Shown: positions 46,235 to 53,680, counted from the stretch's first letter. The stretch: DNA of 64,000 bases from Nesterenkonia sandarakina (GCF_003003175.1 NZ_PVTY01000001.1:286901-350900); one strand, 5' to 3'. Notes: generated from the sequence alone by a model not told the origin. Program-made: numbers and translations.

Positions 46235-46879
46235 ATGAGCAGGATCACCGTGCTCGGTGGAACCGGCTATGCAGGGCAGCACATCGCCGCCGAAGCGACG
46301 GCGCGTGGGCACCACGTGATCGCCGTGGCCCGCCAGGCACCGAAAGAGCCCCTGGACGGCGTGAGCTATGTGACTGGAGATGTGACTCGTCCGGAGTTTC
46401 TCGAAGATCTATTGGCGAAGACCGATGTGGTCATCCTTGCGCTGTCCGCCCGCGGTGACATGCGGGGCAGGGTCGTGGAGGTGGCCGCGGAGCTGATCCC
46501 CTCGGCAGCCCGGCACAACGTCCGCCTGGGGGTGCTCGGCGGCGCCGGCTCCCTGAAGGTCTCCGAGGACGGACCGCGACTGATCGACACCGACGCCTTC
46601 CCGGCGGAGTGGAAGCCGGAGTCGATCGAGATGATCCAGGTCCTGGAGGACCTGGAGGCGGCGGAGGACACGCTTCAGTGGTTCTACATCAGTCCCGCCG
46701 CCAGTTTCGGCGTCAACCACCCGGGTGAGCGAACGGGTGGCTACCGCACCACCGGGGATGTGCTGATGTACGACGACGCCGGCCGATCCGAGCTCTCCGG
46801 AGCGGACCTGGCCATCGCGGTCCTCGATGAGGTGGAGCAGCACCGGCACCGGAATCAGCGCTTCGCCGTGGGGTACTGA
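46235..46879 (+). CDS. NAD(P)-binding SDR-like protein
   Basis: A 214-aa atypical SDR (COG2910-like). The dinucleotide motif is ITVLGGTGYAGQHIAAEA, with a conserved TGDVTRPEF and LGVLGGAGSL. It lacks the full YxxxK site of classical SDRs; the region around WFYISPAASFG is the family's equivalent. Start ATG 46235 follows AAGGAG by 6 nt. Last gene of the arsR operon; probably a reductase or quinone-modulating enzyme. Confidence 0.85.
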   Translation: MSRITVLGGTGYAGQHIAAEATARGHHVIAVARQAPKEPLDGVSYVTGDVTRPEFLEDLLAKTDVVILALSARGDMRGRVVEVAAELIPSAARHNVRLGVLGGAGSLKVSEDGPRLIDTDAFPAEWKPESIEMIQVLEDLEAAEDTLQWFYISPAASFGVNHPGERTGGYRTTGDVLMYDDAGRSELSGADLAIAVLDEVEQHRHRNQRFAVGY

Positions 46880-46964
46880 GGTCATGACAGAGCGCTTCGG
46901 CGGGCACGTTGGCTCGACAGGTCCATGCAGCACTTGGACCCCACGCTCCTAGCGGGATGCATCC

Positions 46965-47177
46965 TCAACTTCCGGACTGGTCCGTGCCCTCAGGGTTCTC
47001 GTCGTCCGTCTTCTTGCTGTCCCTGCGGAAGCCAGTCGCAATGGCCAGACCGACCGCAAGGCCGAGTCCCGCACCCAGGGCCACATTGTCGAGGAAGACC
47101 ATGCCGGCGATCGCGCCGAAGGGCATACCGAAGGCGATGCCGTAGGCGACGTGATTCGAACTCGAGTCCTCAGCCGT
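46965..47177 (-). pseudogene. Small glycine-zipper membrane protein with ACG in place of its start codon
   Basis: A 70-codon frame encodes NHVAYGIAFGMPFGAIAGMV, then FLDNVALGAGLGLAVGLAIATG and a charged tail ending TDQSGS. It is a coherent two-helix Gly-rich protein resembling short actinobacterial membrane proteins. No ATG, GTG or TTG precedes the conserved part; the first in-frame ATG is inside helix 1. The codon where the start should be is ACG (47177-47175), exactly 6 nt after a TAGGCT box. Either a start-codon mutation or a rare ACG start. Confidence 0.5.
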
Positions 47178-47183
47178 GGATAC

Positions 47184-47189
47184 AGCCTA
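47184..47189 (-). promoter_or_regulatory. -10 (TAGGCT) overlapping the upstream stop codon
   Basis: On the minus strand the TAG stop of the voltage-sensor-like gene forms the first three bases of TAGGCT, which ends 6 nt before the ACG described above. The same hexamer with the same stop overlap precedes the gene at 58898. Confidence 0.45.
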
Positions 47190-48083
47190 GAGGCGGCGCG
47201 CCGCAGAACTCTGGACGCGTGTCCCATCCTGATCACGGGTGACGCCCGAGGGCTCCCGGTCCTCGTCAGGCTGCGCGACGCCGCCGTCACCGTCAGCGTC
47301 ACCCTCGACGTCCCCACCCTCGCCTTCAGCGTCACCCTCGACGTCGCGGTCCTCGTCAGTGTCGACGCCGTCCGTCTCCTTGCTGCGCGGCTGGCGCACC
47401 AGCAGGTAGGTCGCGCCGAAAAGCAGCAGTCCCGCGACGATCGCGGCGGCGATCGCCCACTCCTCACCTACCAGGTCATCCAGGAATGAGCGCGCCGGAG
47501 ACTCTGGATCGATGAGCGCCACGACCACGAAGGCCGTGACCACCACGGTCGCGAGGATGGTGCCGAGGTGTCGCCACCACTGGGAGGATCCGATCTTCTG
47601 CAGTGAGTGACCCGCCTTGGCGACCTGTTTGGCCCGCAGCACTCGCAGCGCGCCGACGCTGCGCAGCAGCCGGAGCAGCTGCATGGGGCCGATGCTGAAG
47701 ACCACACCCACGATGACCAGCACGCTCAGGCCGACCAGCCATTAGTTGCGGAGCAGCCAGTCGATCTTCTTGGGCGACACCAGGAACAGCACGATGGTCT
47801 CGAAGATCAGGACCACGCTGGTGATCCAGAGCCCCACGTGACCGATCATCTCGAAGGGTTCATCCAACAGGGTGAGGAAGACCGCGGGGACCGAGATCAC
47901 AGCAGCGATCAGCACGGGCCAGGCCAGCCGGTCCTCCCAACGCTCTTCCAGCTCGCGCGCCCTCTCCTGGGATGCTCGGCCGCTCGCGGTCTCGGTGAGC
48001 TCACCGGCGGCGGCCGAGGTACGCCGACGCTTGGATTGAGGTCCGCGGTCGTCTTCATCGGTGGAAGGGGATGCGGAAGCCAT
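47187..48083 (-). pseudogene. Voltage-sensor-like membrane protein interrupted by an in-frame TAA
   Basis: A single reading frame of about 298 codons is broken once, at TAA 47744-47742. Before it: acidic/basic N-terminus, helix LAWPVLIAAVISVPAVFLTL, helix GLWITSVVLIFETIVLFLV, then SPKKIDWLLRN. After it, in the same frame: WLVGLSVLVIVGVVFSIG, an S4-like helix MQLLRLLRSVGALRVLRAK with regularly spaced arginines, two more helices and an acidic repeat tail (DVEGDAEG). This is the layout of ion-channel-type voltage-sensor proteins. The TAA is followed by T, a strong stop context, so a nonsense mutation is likelier than readthrough. The -10 TACGCT lies 6 nt before ATG 48083. Confidence 0.7.
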
Positions 48084-48089
48084 CATCCC

Positions 48090-48095
48090 AGCGTA
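48090..48095 (-). promoter_or_regulatory. Leaderless -10 (TACGCT) of the voltage-sensor-like gene
   Basis: TACGCT on the minus strand ends 6 nt before ATG 48083 (the second of two adjacent ATGs). Same hexamer and spacing as pncB. Confidence 0.5.
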
Positions 48096-48103
48096 GACGG
48101 GAG

Positions 48104-48586
48104 TCAGTCCCGAGCGGGCAGCAACGGGCCACCAAGCTGCGTGATCGCGTTGTTGTACTTCGCGCTCAACCGCTCCTGAGTGACCAGATCCAGCGCCGCG
48201 AGACGCCTGGGAGAAGTGTTGTCCATGATGTCGGCGTGCTTGACGACCAGGGACAGATCACTCAGGAGCACCCGCGCATAGTAATCCTCAGACGGCTCAC
48301 CCTCGCGGCGGGTCAGGTGGTCGACGGCGTCACTGATGGCGGCTCCGAAGACGGCGCGCAGGTCGTCCTGGGTGACCTCGGTGTCTTCCACAACGTCATG
48401 CAGCAGCGCCACGGTGCTGTAGCGGCGGTCGTAGCCGTTGGCCCGCACGATCGCCGCCACGCGGCGAGGATGGTCGATGTAGGGCTTTCCGGACTTGTCC
48501 ACCTGATCCCGGTGGGCGAGCTGGGCGATGAGGTCTGCCGCGGCTTCTGACTCGGGAAGCGGCTCGGGATGCTCGTTGCGGCCCAT
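48104..48586 (-). CDS. HD-domain phosphohydrolase (single-domain SpoT-like)
   Basis: A 160-aa protein carrying only the HD hydrolase half of RelA/SpoT: HRDQVDKSGKPYIDHPRRVA, the metal-binding LLHDVVEDTEVT, and KHADIMDNTSP. In RelA/SpoT these residues bind Mn2+ and remove pyrophosphate from (p)ppGpp; single-domain versions act as small alarmone hydrolases. Alarmone hydrolysis is therefore plausible but other substrates are possible. Start ATG 48586; the longer upstream frame is not conserved-looking. Confidence 0.85.
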   Translation of the reverse strand: MGRNEHPEPLPESEAAADLIAQLAHRDQVDKSGKPYIDHPRRVAAIVRANGYDRRYSTVALLHDVVEDTEVTQDDLRAVFGAAISDAVDHLTRREGEPSEDYYARVLLSDLSLVVKHADIMDNTSPRRLAALDLVTQERLSAKYNNAITQLGGPLLPARD

Positions 48587-48776
48587 GAGTGTCCAATCTG
48601 GTGAGTGGCCGTGGTCGAGGCGACGGTGGACCTGCGGTGCATGCAGCCGATCTACGCCAGCCTCTTCCCTGATGAAACTGAGACTGTCATGGGGCTCTGA
48701 CATGTCATTACTCAGGCTCGCCAAGCGCGCGCAGGGTATGGCACACGAAAAGGGCCCGACGTGCCGACGATGATCC

Positions 48777-49427
48777 ATGAGCGCGCGCATGCAGATCATC
48801 CAGACAGTGTCCTCAGGAACCATGACACAGGCCCAAGCAGCGAGGGCCTCCGGGGTGTCCCGCTCTTGGGTTTCCAAACTATTGAGACAGTGGGCCAGAG
48901 AAGGCGACGAACTCCCCAGCCGAATCAAGGAAGCACTTCTGGAGGCGGGATTTACGAACCCGAGGACCGGCGAGCACTCAGTAAGGGCACTACCCCGGGA
49001 ACTCGAACTGAACAACTCGCGGGCATCTCGCTACCTAGACCAAGGAAGCAAGATGCACATAGAAGCAAGACAGCAAGTGGCCGATGCGCTCGGATTCAAA
49101 CTGTCAGAGCTGGACTCGCTAGTAGCAGGGCAGGAAGTAGACACCTACAACCCTCCCGAAGCAGCGAACCGACTCACCTTCAGAGAACGCGTTTTAGTCA
49201 ACGATCTAATCAATCTGCTCGCAGAGCGGCACCAGGACGAAAGGACGGTGACCGGCAATGACAATCCGGCCCCCATGAATCGACCGGACGACAAGGTGGC
49301 GCAGTTGCGCCCGGAGGATCGTCCGGTGACACGTAAGTCGACTCCTCGTTGGGAGTTGGATCAGGAAGCAGCCAACGAGGGCGCAGAGGGAATCGAGATG
49401 GACGAGATCCCCGACGATAGTCCCTAG
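48777..49427 (+). CDS. Phage-type repressor with a transposase-like N-terminal HTH
   Basis: Two parts in one frame (216 aa). Residues 1-45 read like the helix-turn-helix of transposases/integrases (SGTMTQAQAARASGVSRSWV, then SKLLRQWAREGDE). From residue 46 (LPSRIKEALLEAGFTNPRTG ... ASRYLDQGSKMHIEARQQVADALGFKLSELD) it resembles XRE-like immunity repressors of actinobacterial prophages. No other start codon lies close to that second part, so it is read as a fusion. The tail is acidic. It stands 33 bp before the ImmA/IrrE peptidase gene, its usual partner. GC is lower than in the flanks. Confidence 0.65.
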   Translation: MSARMQIIQTVSSGTMTQAQAARASGVSRSWVSKLLRQWAREGDELPSRIKEALLEAGFTNPRTGEHSVRALPRELELNNSRASRYLDQGSKMHIEARQQVADALGFKLSELDSLVAGQEVDTYNPPEAANRLTFRERVLVNDLINLLAERHQDERTVTGNDNPAPMNRPDDKVAQLRPEDRPVTRKSTPRWELDQEAANEGAEGIEMDEIPDDSP

Positions 49428-49446
49428 TCATGTCCGTGCCGGCCAG

Positions 49447-49452
49447 TAGGGT
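49447..49452 (+). promoter_or_regulatory. Leaderless -10 (TAGGGT) of the ImmA/IrrE gene
   Basis: TAGGGT ends 8 nt before ATG 49461, like TAGGAT before nucS. The peptidase may therefore be made separately from the repressor. Confidence 0.5.
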
Positions 49453-49460
49453 CGGCGGGT

Positions 49461-49871
49461 ATGGACCTCGAAGACATCGCACACGCACTCGGTGCGACGG
49501 TGATCCGCGAGACCCCATCAGGTAGACGGTGGGGGTCCTACTGCCACCACACGCGCACCATCCGGTTGCACCCTGACCTTGTGGCACTCCAGCGGGACTA
49601 CGTTCTCGCTCACGAGCTTGGCCACCACTACTACGGACACACAGGCTGTGATCCGCGCTGGGAGTGGGAGGCCGATGTGTACGCCGCTACCATGCTGATC
49701 AAGCGTGATGAATGGTCACGGGCAACACGCATTCACGAACGCGTGGAAGCGGTCGCAGTTGAACTCTCCGTACTCCCAAAGGTGGTGCGGATCTACTACA
49801 CACACCCAAAGGAGGCGCGGAATGTTAGGCAGCAGGAAGGGTATGCGGGATATTACTCGCGGTGTGAATGA
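49461..49871 (+). CDS. ImmA/IrrE-family metallopeptidase
   Basis: A 136-aa zinc protease with HELGHHYYGH (H51, E52, H55) and a downstream WEWEADVYAATMLI glutamate ligand. In ICEBs1 ImmA cleaves the element's repressor ImmR to trigger excision; in Deinococcus IrrE/PprI cleaves DdrO. The upstream repressor-like gene is the expected substrate. Helix RVEAVAVELSVLPKVVRIYY follows. The end overlaps the next gene by 50 bp. Confidence 0.88.
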   Translation: MDLEDIAHALGATVIRETPSGRRWGSYCHHTRTIRLHPDLVALQRDYVLAHELGHHYYGHTGCDPRWEWEADVYAATMLIKRDEWSRATRIHERVEAVAVELSVLPKVVRIYYTHPKEARNVRQQEGYAGYYSRCE

Positions 49872-50238
49872 TAGCCGTTCAGGGTTCCGCCAGATCAAGA
49901 TCGCGTTTGCTGCACCAGAGCGCAGGGTGGAGCTGCTGACACAGGAGAGAGATGCGCGTCTTTCAGAGGCGAGCAAGGCGCACTCAAAGGCTATCGGGTG
50001 GGGCGCTAAGAAGTTCATCCAGGTGGCAGAGAGGGCTGAGCATGAGGCAGGTAAGGCGCAGGCCCAGCTGGAGGATGTGTGGCGCTCAAACCCGGAGCTG
50101 CGTCCCGCCGGTGAGCAGGGGGCCGTGGGTGTCGGTGCGGCGGGGCGGATGGCGGAGCTGTCGGAACTGCATTCACGGGGCCTGATTAGCGAGGAAGAGT
50201 TTGAGCATAAGCGTCGAGCGATCCTGGAGGGGCTATGA
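49822..50238 (+). CDS. SHOCT-domain protein of the immunity cassette
   Basis: A 138-aa protein. The start ATG 49822 is fixed by a perfect AAGGAGG lying 6 nt upstream, inside the ImmA/IrrE gene. The N-terminus is basic, the middle (AERRVELLTQERDARLSEAS; QVAERAEHEAGKAQAQLEDV) predicts a coiled coil, and the C-terminus is a SHOCT motif (ELSELHSRGLISEEEFEHKR). SHOCT domains are short C-terminal oligomerisation segments. Homologues often sit between ImmA/IrrE and lipoprotein genes in actinophages. ATGA overlap with the lipoprotein gene. Confidence 0.75.
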   Translation: MLGSRKGMRDITRGVNDSRSGFRQIKIAFAAPERRVELLTQERDARLSEASKAHSKAIGWGAKKFIQVAERAEHEAGKAQAQLEDVWRSNPELRPAGEQGAVGVGAAGRMAELSELHSRGLISEEEFEHKRRAILEGL

Positions 50239-50987
50239 GGGCTTTACAGGTGACGGGGTTGGCGTTGGCGGTGTTCCTTGGATTGGCGGCGTGTGGTAGC
50301 AGCGCGGAGCCGGACCAGGAGCAGGCGCAGGAGGCCACTGGAGCCCCACAGGCGGACGAGGAGCAAGAACAGGACGATCCCTTCGAGGATATTCCGGACG
50401 ATGCGCCCATCCACGACATGAGCGAAGAGGATCTTGCTCGGGAGATGCTGGGGTGTGATGAGGGGCTGTCTGTTGAGGAGTGCGAGCAGCAGTACCAAGA
50501 GGAGGTCGAAGCCGCGAGCATCGAGGACTCCATAGCAATGTGTCAGGAGTACATCGATGAGGCTAGGGATGGCGGTTGGGCGGTTGGTAGCTGCTCCAAC
50601 TACACCATGACCAACTCTGACTTTTATGAGCTGTTCGAGTCGCGCACTGGGGAAGCTGTGCCTGCCGACTTGAGAGATCCGGACCCGACTTGCGAGGAGC
50701 TGAACGAGGTCTACCGTGAGTCCGTAGCGGGCTTCCTGGAGGATACGGGCTCAACTACCGCAGAGTGGGCGGTCGAGGGCGCGGAGGAACAGCTGTCGCT
50801 CTATGGCTGTGAGGTTAGCGCGCCTCAGGATGCGGATGGCGGCTCGTCGGGTGTCAGCTTTGATTCCTGCGAGGAGGCGGACTTCCACTGGGGCGGTCTT
50901 ATGAATGACGACCTGGGCGGACTCGACATCGACGACCAGGAGTTGGCTGAGACTGAGGCGTGGATGCAGGATAACGGGTGCTGGTAG
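50235..50987 (+). CDS. Acidic secreted lipoprotein
   Basis: A lipoprotein of 250 aa: signal peptide MRALQVTGLALAVFLGLAAC with the lipobox LAAC (C20), then a very acidic Glu/Asp/Gln-rich linker and a domain with eight or so cysteines (EMLGCDEGLSVEECEQQ, SIAMCQEY, GSCSNY, DPTCEELN, LYGCEV, DSCEEAD, DNGCW). No family recognised. In this position, after repressor and ImmA/IrrE, prophage lipoproteins often block superinfection, which is a guess here. ATGA overlap with the SHOCT gene. Confidence 0.75.
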   Translation: MRALQVTGLALAVFLGLAACGSSAEPDQEQAQEATGAPQADEEQEQDDPFEDIPDDAPIHDMSEEDLAREMLGCDEGLSVEECEQQYQEEVEAASIEDSIAMCQEYIDEARDGGWAVGSCSNYTMTNSDFYELFESRTGEAVPADLRDPDPTCEELNEVYRESVAGFLEDTGSTTAEWAVEGAEEQLSLYGCEVSAPQDADGGSSGVSFDSCEEADFHWGGLMNDDLGGLDIDDQELAETEAWMQDNGCW

Positions 50988-51034
50988 GTCCGACTGCTGT
51001 TGAGTTGTACAAGATGTACGTTTCACGACGAAAA

Positions 51035-51068
51035 GCGCCCCCAACCTCACCCGAGGTTGGGGGCGCTG
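51035..51068. terminator. Intrinsic terminator behind the lipoprotein gene
   Basis: AGCGCCCCCAACCTC (51035-51049) and GAGGTTGGGGGCGCT (51054-51068) form a perfect 15-bp stem with a 4-nt loop. The plus strand has an A-run before the stem, giving TTTT after it on the minus strand. It lies 47 bp after the lipoprotein stop and can end transcripts from both sides. Confidence 0.85.
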
Positions 51069-51122
51069 TCTTGAGATGTGATGCCCCCTGGCGTGCTGGG
51101 GATGCGTGGGGAAGATTCTGAG

Positions 51123-51164
51123 AATGTGTCTCATAATGTGTCTAGTAACGGCCATAATGTGACT
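51123..51164. repeat. Three direct repeats AATGTGWCT beside tRNA-Arg
   Basis: AATGTGTCT at 51123-51131 and 51135-51143 and AATGTGACT at 51156-51164, with spacings of 12 and 21 bp, about one and two helical turns. Two of the copies are preceded by CAT. They lie 80-120 bp beyond the 3' end of tRNA-Arg, where arm-type integrase sites of tRNA-targeting elements are found. Repeat structure is seen; the role is inference. Confidence 0.45.
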
Positions 51165-51192
51165 CATGTCATGGCGGCTGGTGGGCACAAAA

Positions 51193-51233
51193 ATAGGGTC
51201 GCATCCCTTCATCTGTGAGGAATGCGACCCTAT
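51193..51233 (-). terminator. Rho-independent terminator of tRNA-Arg
   Basis: On the minus strand a 12-bp stem (arms 51233-51222 and 51204-51193, ATAGGGTCGCAT / ATGCGACCCTAT) is followed by TTTTTG. It starts 11 nt after the tRNA 3' end. This is the clearest U-tailed terminator in the window. Confidence 0.9.
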
Positions 51234-51243
51234 CCGTACTCTG

Positions 51244-51316
51244 TGCCCCCGGCGGGAATCGAACCCACGACTTTTGGTACCGGAAACCAACGCTCTATCC
51301 CCTGAGCTACGGAGGC
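51244..51316 (-). tRNA. tRNA-Arg (anticodon CCG)
   Basis: A 73-nt cloverleaf: acceptor stem GCCTCCG/CGGGGGC with one U:G pair, D arm GCTC-AGGGGATA-GAGC, anticodon arm TTGGT-TTCCGGT-ACCAA with anticodon CCG, and T arm GTGGG-TTCGATT-CCCGC. Discriminator A; no CCA is encoded. It reads CGG codons, which are frequent in this genome. A strong terminator follows. Confidence 0.95.
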
Positions 51317-51332
51317 CCGCCAGCTGTGCAAT

Positions 51333-51353
51333 TCGAGGAAACGAGTTCCTCGA
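51333..51353 (-). other. Inverted repeat just upstream of tRNA-Arg
   Basis: TCGAGGAA and TTCCTCGA (51333-51340 and 51346-51353) form a perfect 8-bp dyad with a 5-nt centre, ending 17 nt before the tRNA 5' end. It may be a leader hairpin of the primary transcript or a protein-binding site. TAATCT farther upstream is a possible -10. Confidence 0.4.
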
Positions 51354-51395
51354 GCAACTGACCGATTTAGATTACCAGCACCGCCCCGGTTCCAC

Positions 51396-51716
51396 CTAGC
51401 CGGTCACCGAGGTGGTGTAGCTCCACAGCTCCGCGGACATGCCCACGGGCTTCTTCGGCGCCTCCTCAGAGGGGGCTCCGCCGCCGGCATGGGACCTTTG
51501 GAAGTCCTGCGAGGTGCGCCAGTTCTCGAACGCCTGCTCGCTGGCCCAGCGGGTGATGACCAGCCAGGTGGTGCGTTCATCGGTGGGCTGCAGCAGCTCG
51601 AACCCTTCGAATCCCTCGGTGCCCTCCATGGAGTCGCGGCGCGCGGCGAACCGCTTGCCGAGTTCGTCTCCGGAGTCGGCAGGAACAGTGATGGCGTTGA
51701 TCTTGATGATGCTCAT
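51396..51716 (-). CDS. Antibiotic biosynthesis monooxygenase (ABM)-family protein
   Basis: A 106-aa ferredoxin-like-fold protein: IIKINAITVPADSGDELGKR, FEGFELLQPTDERTTWLVIT and FENWRTSQDFQRSHAG. The histidine in RSHAG sits where MhuD/IsdG-type haem oxygenases have their haem ligand, and the N-x-W pattern is similar, so haem degradation is possible. Other ABM members oxidise quinols. No neighbouring iron genes support either. Confidence 0.75.
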   Translation of the reverse strand: MSIIKINAITVPADSGDELGKRFAARRDSMEGTEGFEGFELLQPTDERTTWLVITRWASEQAFENWRTSQDFQRSHAGGGAPSEEAPKKPVGMSAELWSYTTSVTG

Positions 51717-51797
51717 GTCATCATCATCCCAAAATCAGCGGCGTCTGCACCAGGACGCAGTCTGCAGTCGTCATGCACGTCGTCGCACGCGTGATCG

Positions 51798-53588
51798 TCA
51801 TCGCCCCGCCGCGTAGCCCTGGGCGCCGCGAGCGTTGGCCGCCGCGCTGAGCCGTCCGGTCTCCGGGTCTCGCATGACGCAGGAGAGCCGCCCCAGCGCC
51901 CAGTCCCCCGCCGTCGTCACCTGGTGTCCGCGCCGACGCAGACCTTCGATGAGCTCAGTGCCGAGCCGGTCCTCCACGACGGCGCCACCGGGCTCCCAGG
52001 CGCGCGGCCAGAAGGAGCCGGGCATCGACGTCGTATGCAGGGTGGGGGCGTCGATGGCCTGCTGGGCGGTGTGTCCGCCGATGAGCATGCGCAGCAGCAT
52101 CGGCAGTTGCCACTGGTCCTGCTGGTCCCCGCCTGGGGTGCCCAGCGCGATCAGCGGTGCGCCGTGTTTAAGCACCAGCGTCGGGGTCAGCGTGGTGCGC
52201 GGGCGCCTGCCCGGTTCCAGCCGCGAGTGTGAGCGCTCATCGAGCCAGGTCATCTGCAGCCGGGTGCCCAGGCAGAAGCCGAGCCCCTCGACCACCGGTG
52301 AGGACTGCAGCCAGCCGCCCGAAGGCGTGGCGGAGACGATGTTGCCCCAGCGGTCCACCACGTCGAGGTGGCAGGTGTCCCCCTTGGTCTCTCCGGCCTT
52401 GGACACGGTCGGCTCTCCCGCGCCGGCTCCGGTGACGGCGTCGGACACCTCGACCAGGGTGGGCAGCACCTGCTCCATGCCCGGGACCTGCCCCGGTTGG
52501 AACTCGGTGGAGGCGCGCTCGCTGATCTGACCGCGGCGCTGGGCGGCGTAGTCCGCGGAGAGCAGGTGCTCGAGGTTCACCGGGACGTCGCCGTAGTAGG
52601 TGTCGCGGTCCGCCAGGGCCAGCTTCTGCGCCTCCAGGATCAGGTGGGCACCGATCTCGGTGCCCGGATCCAGCTGCTCATCCGGGTACCCCTCGAGGAT
52701 CTTCAGCGCCTGCAGCAGGGCGGGCCCCTGGCCCCACGGGCCGGACTTCGCGATCGTGTGTCCGCGGAACTCGATCGAGATCGGGTCTTCGTATCCGGCG
52801 CTGTGCGAGGCGAAGTCCTCGGCGGTGATCACTCCGGCGTAGTCCCCGCCGTCGGAGTGGCGGTGCGGGGTCTGCACGAACTCGGCCGCCGACTGGGCGA
52901 CGCGTCCGGTCTTCCATTCGGTCCGGGCGGCTTCGATCTGCGCGACCCGGCCGGTCTCGTCCGCCCCGGCTGTGATGAGTTCGCGCAAGACCTGCGCGTA
53001 TTCGGGGTTGCGCACGATCTGCCCCGGCTCGGGGATCTTGCCGTCGGGCATCCACAGCGCCGCCGACGTCGGCCAGTGCTCTTGGAACAGCGCGGCGACG
53101 GCGCGGATCGCCCTCACGGCGCCGGGCAGGATCGCGTGGCCGTCCTCGGCATAGCCGATGGCGAAATCGAGCACCGCCGCCAGACCCCAGGTCCCGTGGT
53201 CGCGCAGCAGCACGAGCCAGGCGTCGACGGCGGCCGGGATGGCCGCAGCCAGGGCCCCGGCGCCCGGAACGCTCTCGAGCCCGAGCGCCCGGTAGTGCTG
53301 GATCAGCGCCCCGGCGGGCGCGGGCCCCTGACCCATGAGCACCTGCGGCTTATCGGGTGCCCCGGCCGTGGCGAAGATCCCGACCATGTCGCCGCCGGGA
53401 CCGTTGAGGTGGGGCTCCACCACATGCAGCACGAAGGCCCCGGCCACCGCCGCGTCGAAGACGTTGCCTCCGCGTTCGAGCACCGCCTGTGAGGAGGCTG
53501 TGGCGAGCCAGTGCGTGGAGGCGGTCATTCCGAAGCTGCCCTCGAGCGTGGGCCTGGTGGTGAAGGTCTCGGCATGGGTGAACGTCAT
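51798..53588 (-). CDS. Gamma-glutamyltranspeptidase family protein
   Basis: An Ntn-hydrolase of the GGT family. The self-cleaving nucleophile threonine lies in KGDTCHLDVVDRWGN, the N-terminal part has GGNVFDAAVAGAFVLHVVEPHLNGPGGD, and the C-terminal subunit ends with ALGTPGGDQQDQWQLPM and RGHQV. No signal peptide is seen, unlike secreted GGT, so it may act inside the cell on gamma-glutamyl amides or as an acylase. Start ATG 53588 follows AGGAG by 5 nt; a longer frame has non-family residues. Confidence 0.88.
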   Translation of the reverse strand: MTFTHAETFTTRPTLEGSFGMTASTHWLATASSQAVLERGGNVFDAAVAGAFVLHVVEPHLNGPGGDMVGIFATAGAPDKPQVLMGQGPAPAGALIQHYRALGLESVPGAGALAAAIPAAVDAWLVLLRDHGTWGLAAVLDFAIGYAEDGHAILPGAVRAIRAVAALFQEHWPTSAALWMPDGKIPEPGQIVRNPEYAQVLRELITAGADETGRVAQIEAARTEWKTGRVAQSAAEFVQTPHRHSDGGDYAGVITAEDFASHSAGYEDPISIEFRGHTIAKSGPWGQGPALLQALKILEGYPDEQLDPGTEIGAHLILEAQKLALADRDTYYGDVPVNLEHLLSADYAAQRRGQISERASTEFQPGQVPGMEQVLPTLVEVSDAVTGAGAGEPTVSKAGETKGDTCHLDVVDRWGNIVSATPSGGWLQSSPVVEGLGFCLGTRLQMTWLDERSHSRLEPGRRPRTTLTPTLVLKHGAPLIALGTPGGDQQDQWQLPMLLRMLIGGHTAQQAIDAPTLHTTSMPGSFWPRAWEPGGAVVEDRLGTELIEGLRRRGHQVTTAGDWALGRLSCVMRDPETGRLSAAANARGAQGYAAGR

Positions 53589-53645
53589 GGGCACTCCTGA
53601 GGCGTCGGCGCGACGATCGAGCAGGACACCCACCCGCCGCATTAG

Positions 53646-53657
53646 TTGCTTTTGCAA
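53646..53657. promoter_or_regulatory. Palindrome TTGC-TTTT-GCAA before the GGT-family gene
   Basis: TTGCTTTTGCAA lies 58 bp before the GGT-family start and just behind the stop of the radical SAM gene. It is AT-rich for this region and perfectly symmetric in its 4-bp arms. A regulator site is possible; no partner known. Confidence 0.3.
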
Positions 53658-53680
53658 ACCAGCCTACGGGATGGCGGGAG

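Noticed and set aside
47476..47742. Overlapping TAATG at the in-frame stop as a coupled restart
   Set aside because: The ATG in TAATG opens a different frame that encodes no membrane helices; the fold continues only in the original frame.
47742..47744. Programmed readthrough of the TAA
   Set aside because: TAA followed by T is an efficient stop and no stimulatory structure or conserved downstream motif is visible; a nonsense mutation is simpler.
48698..48707. Perfect palindrome TGACATGTCA as a left attachment or operator site
   Set aside because: A single 10-bp palindrome with no counterpart at tRNA-Arg beyond a chance 8-bp match (CATGTCAT at 51165); insufficient evidence.
51717..51728. GATGAT 6 nt before the ABM-family ATG as a leaderless -10
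   Set aside because: Part of a GATGATGATGAC simple repeat and a poor match to TAnnnT; not counted in the leaderless set.
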